Positions 6,079 to 7,936 of a stretch of 7,936 nt of DNA are shown in pieces (the first letter of the stretch is position 1; each line of letters begins with the position of its first letter). The notes beneath the pieces are model-generated. The model saw only the letters and a program-made list of their open reading frames with translations, was not told the DNA's origin and made no database searches. The stretch is from Sulfurospirillum sp. (GTDB lineage: Bacteria; Campylobacterota; Campylobacteria; Campylobacterales; QNZT01), in contig QNZT01000056.1 in the NCBI GenBank assembly GCA_003978455.1, forward strand, positions 1 to 7,936, given 5' to 3'. Position numbers and translations under genes: made by a program.

Positions 6079-7018
6079 AGATCTTCTCTTTGAGTTCGTT
6101 GTATTCGCTTTTCAGCTCGCTGTCGATCGTGATACCGCCGCCGCTTTTGTAGATGTAGCCCTCTTCGGTTTTTTCGATGAAACGGATCATGACGGCACTG
6201 TCGAGAGACTCTCCGTCGAAAACGCCGAAGATGCCCGTAAAGTAGCCGCGCTCATAGCCCTCGACGCGCTTGATGATCTCTGTCGTACGCTTTTTGGGAG
6301 CACCGGTGATGGAGCCTGCGGGAAGCAGGGTCGTGAGTATCTCTCCCAGACGGTTTTGCCACCCCGCTTCCAGTTCACCGCGTATTTTGGAGCTGACCTG
6401 CAGCAGTTCGCGCTCTCCCGCCTTGATCCTGTCGATATAGCGAAACTTTTCGACACGCACTTTTTTCGCGACCATAGAGAGGTCGTTGCGCAGCAGATCG
6501 ACGACCATGACGTGTTCCGCCATCTCTTTTTTGTTGTGAAGTATCTTCTCTTTTGCATCGGGGATTTTTGCGTCGATGGTGCCTTTCATAGGGTAGGTGA
6601 AGATGGCGTCGTTTGCGATCCTGACGAAGCGTTCGGGCGTGAAGCAGACAAACCGGTCTTTGTAGAGCAGTTTGAACTTCGCTTCGGTATAGCGGTAGAT
6701 CTCCTCCAGTGTGAGTGCTGTTTCGAGCCGGGAGGGGAAGGTGAGATTGAGCAGGTAGGTGTTGCCTTTGCCGATCTCATCTATGACCCGGTCAAATGCC
6801 TTTTGATAGTGCTCTATCGGTACGGCTTCATAGCGGTAGTCTCTGCACGGTGTTTTGATGTGTGCAGTTTCTGCCTGCATACTGAAACGGATATCTTCAG
6901 GCAGTCTGTCGAGCGGATGGATCACGAAGTTTTGCAGATCGAAATCGATCATGAAGAAGATCGGAGTGCGTCTTTGACCGTAACGGTTCAGCGACGCTTT
7001 GAGATGGTTGTTTTGCAT
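6062..7018 (-). CDS. pabB: Aminodeoxychorismate synthase component I PabB
   Basis: PabB aminates chorismate to 4-amino-4-deoxychorismate using ammonia from the PabA glutaminase, the first step to p-aminobenzoate. The 318-residue product is a chorismate-binding domain: GNTYLLNLTFP (85-95), FTPERF (126-131), YPMKGT (142-147), VDLLRNDL (173-180), LLPAGSITGAPK (231-242), GYFTGIFG (258-265), SAVMIRF (274-280) and GGGITIDSELKSEYNE (293-308). Lys145 in MKGT is the residue that marks PabB, where anthranilate synthase TrpE has PIAGT, so this separates it from TrpE and from isochorismate synthases. It lacks most of the N-terminal half of E. coli PabB (about 450 residues), as short PabB forms do. The ATG at 7016-7018 shares one base with the pyrB stop (TGATG), implying coupled translation. 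The end overlaps pabC by 17 bases. No pabA is in the window. Confidence 0.94.
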   Translation of the reverse strand: MQNNHLKASLNRYGQRRTPIFFMIDFDLQNFVIHPLDRLPEDIRFSMQAETAHIKTPCRDYRYEAVPIEHYQKAFDRVIDEIGKGNTYLLNLTFPSRLETALTLEEIYRYTEAKFKLLYKDRFVCFTPERFVRIANDAIFTYPMKGTIDAKIPDAKEKILHNKKEMAEHVMVVDLLRNDLSMVAKKVRVEKFRYIDRIKAGERELLQVSSKIRGELEAGWQNRLGEILTTLLPAGSITGAPKKRTTEIIKRVEGYERGYFTGIFGVFDGESLDSAVMIRFIEKTEEGYIYKSGGGITIDSELKSEYNELKEKIYVPFF

Positions 7019-7890
7019 CAGTCGATCAGGGTTTCGAGGACTGCCATCCTGACAAATACACCGTTTTTGACCTGTTCGAGGACTTTACAGCGCGGGTCGG
7101 CGAGCATCGCGTCGTCTATGTCGATATTGCGGTTGACGGGTCCCGGGTGCATGATCATGATATCCCTGTCGCCGACCAACTCTTTTGTGATACAGAAATC
7201 GGTCGCATAATCTTTCAAAGAGGCGTAGATCTGGTTGGTGTGACGCTCCGTCTGTGTGCGCAGGCTCATGAGGATATCGACATCGTCGATTACTTCATGA
7301 AGATAGTGCGTTTTGCGGTAGGCTTTGATACGCGGCATAAAGTGGGGCGGTGCCACCAGCGTGATCTCCAGACCGAAGCGGGAGAGGAGTTCGATGTTGG
7401 AGTTGGCGACGCGGGAGTTTTTGATATCTCCGACGATCGCGATCTTTTTGCCTTCGGGATCGGGGAAATGCTCCAGAATAGTGAACAGATCGAGCAGCGC
7501 CTGTGTCGGGTGCCCGTGTGCACCGTCACCGCCGTTGACGATGGGACAGCTGACGTAGTTGGAGAGGATTTTGGGGACACCGGCGTTTTGATGACGTACG
7601 ACGATGGCGTTGGGTTCCATCGCATCGAGATTGGCGGCGGTGTCAAAAAGTGTCTCTCCTTTGCTGGAGGAGCTTTTGGAGATATCGAGGCTGACCACTT
7701 CCGCACCGAGCCGCTTTGCCGCCACTTCAAAACTGCTGCGGGTTCTGGTAGAGTTTTCAAAGAAAATCGTAATCACCAGTTTATCTTCGAGGGTCTTGAC
7801 AACATACCCCTCCTTAAACTTTTTTGCCCGCGCAAAAAGCGCCTCAATCTCGTCCCTGTCAAAGTCTGCTGTGTTGATTAAATGTTTCAT
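7018..7890 (-). CDS. pyrB: Aspartate carbamoyltransferase catalytic chain PyrB
   Basis: PyrB joins carbamoyl phosphate and aspartate to N-carbamoyl-aspartate, the committed step of pyrimidine synthesis in the cytoplasm. The 290-residue product carries the carbamoyl-phosphate motif [13 protein letters not shown] (43-55, STRTR at 47-51), the SSSSKGET loop with Lys77 that reaches into a neighbouring active site in the trimer, [10 protein letters not shown] (127-136), [12 protein letters not shown] (154-165), RTQTER (211-216) and HPGPVNRN (248-255). The length is in the usual 290-310 range and no fused regulatory or dihydroorotase domain is seen. The N-terminus [15 protein letters not shown] fits the family, so ATG 7888-7890 is right even though no Shine-Dalgarno sequence precedes it. 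It is the first gene of the pyrB-pabB-pabC run, linking pyrimidine and folate synthesis. Confidence 0.97.
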   Translation of the reverse strand: MKHLINTADFDRDEIEALFARAKKFKEGYVVKTLEDKLVITIFFENSTRTRSSFEVAAKRLGAEVVSLDISKSSSSKGETLFDTAANLDAMEPNAIVVRHQNAGVPKILSNYVSCPIVNGGDGAHGHPTQALLDLFTILEHFPDPEGKKIAIVGDIKNSRVANSNIELLSRFGLEITLVAPPHFMPRIKAYRKTHYLHEVIDDVDILMSLRTQTERHTNQIYASLKDYATDFCITKELVGDRDIMIMHPGPVNRNIDIDDAMLADPRCKVLEQVKNGVFVRMAVLETLID

Positions 7891-7899
7891 GATAGAAAA

Positions 7900-7910
7900 A
7901 TTTTAGCATA
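7900..7910 (-). promoter_or_regulatory. Probable extended -10 promoter of pyrB-pabB-pabC
   Basis: On the minus strand this reads TATGCTAAAAT, a TAAAAT box (7900-7905) preceded by TG and one base, an extended -10 form that does not need a -35 box. Transcription would start about 6-7 bases later, near 7893, leaving only about 3 bases before the pyrB ATG. No ribosome site is present between the box and the start codon. No other promoter is seen in the 46 bases upstream of pyrB within the window. Confidence 0.5.
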
Positions 7911-7936
7911 AAAGCTCTTCACAATCGCTTCACGTT

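Noticed and set aside
6062..7018. Assignment of pabB as anthranilate or isochorismate synthase
   Set aside because: The MKGT lysine (residue 145) is the PabB marker; TrpE has alanine there, and the following gene is a PabC-type enzyme.
6029..7210. A 393-codon plus-strand frame opposite pabB and neighbours
   Set aside because: It crosses three confirmed minus-strand genes and shows no protein family signature.

Overview
The window looks like chromosomal DNA of a free-living Campylobacterota bacterium (formerly Epsilonproteobacteria), possibly of the Sulfurimonas/Sulfurovum/Sulfuricurvum type. Three things suggest this: the gene run helicase-truB-csrA-ispE, which I recall in part from Campylobacter and Helicobacter; the compact, overlapping genes; and an AT-rich promoter region with a good -10 box but no clear -35 box. 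The genus is a guess. Nearly all of the DNA is coding, and no rRNA, tRNA, insertion sequence, prophage or CRISPR array was seen.

Layout. Positions 1-3852, minus strand, hold a tightly packed operon read as uvrD/pcrA-type helicase, truB (tRNA pseudouridine 55 synthase), csrA (RNA-binding translational regulator) and ispE (isoprenoid precursor kinase, cut off by the left edge). The genes overlap by 1, 29 and 4 bases, so transcription and probably translation are coupled. Positions 3853-3990 are a 138-base AT-rich divergent promoter region with nested palindromes. They separate this operon from a plus-strand LysR-type regulator (3991-4890). That regulator converges on a small minus-strand gene (4895-5353), with only 4 bases between the stop codons and one shared hairpin terminator. 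The small protein is formally unknown, but its core resembles SspB, the ClpXP proteolysis adaptor. Positions 5354-5496 hold a structured element with perfect 17-bp inverted ends. Positions 5497-7890, minus strand, form a second operon read as pyrB (aspartate carbamoyltransferase), pabB (aminodeoxychorismate synthase component I) and pabC-like (aminodeoxychorismate lyase), again with overlapping ends.

How the genes work together. The right-hand operon joins pyrimidine synthesis with p-aminobenzoate (folate) synthesis; pabB and pabC catalyse consecutive steps. The left-hand operon mixes DNA repair, tRNA modification, global post-transcriptional control and isoprenoid synthesis.

Most worth a second look: the SspB-like protein; the inverted-repeat element at 5371-5490; the T8 run in the pabB/pabC overlap, where loss of one base would fuse the two proteins; the LysR-type operator palindromes in front of a csrA-containing operon; a terminator that also encodes a poly-lysine tail; and a pyrB promoter that seems to give an almost leaderless mRNA. 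No clearly new multi-gene system is visible.
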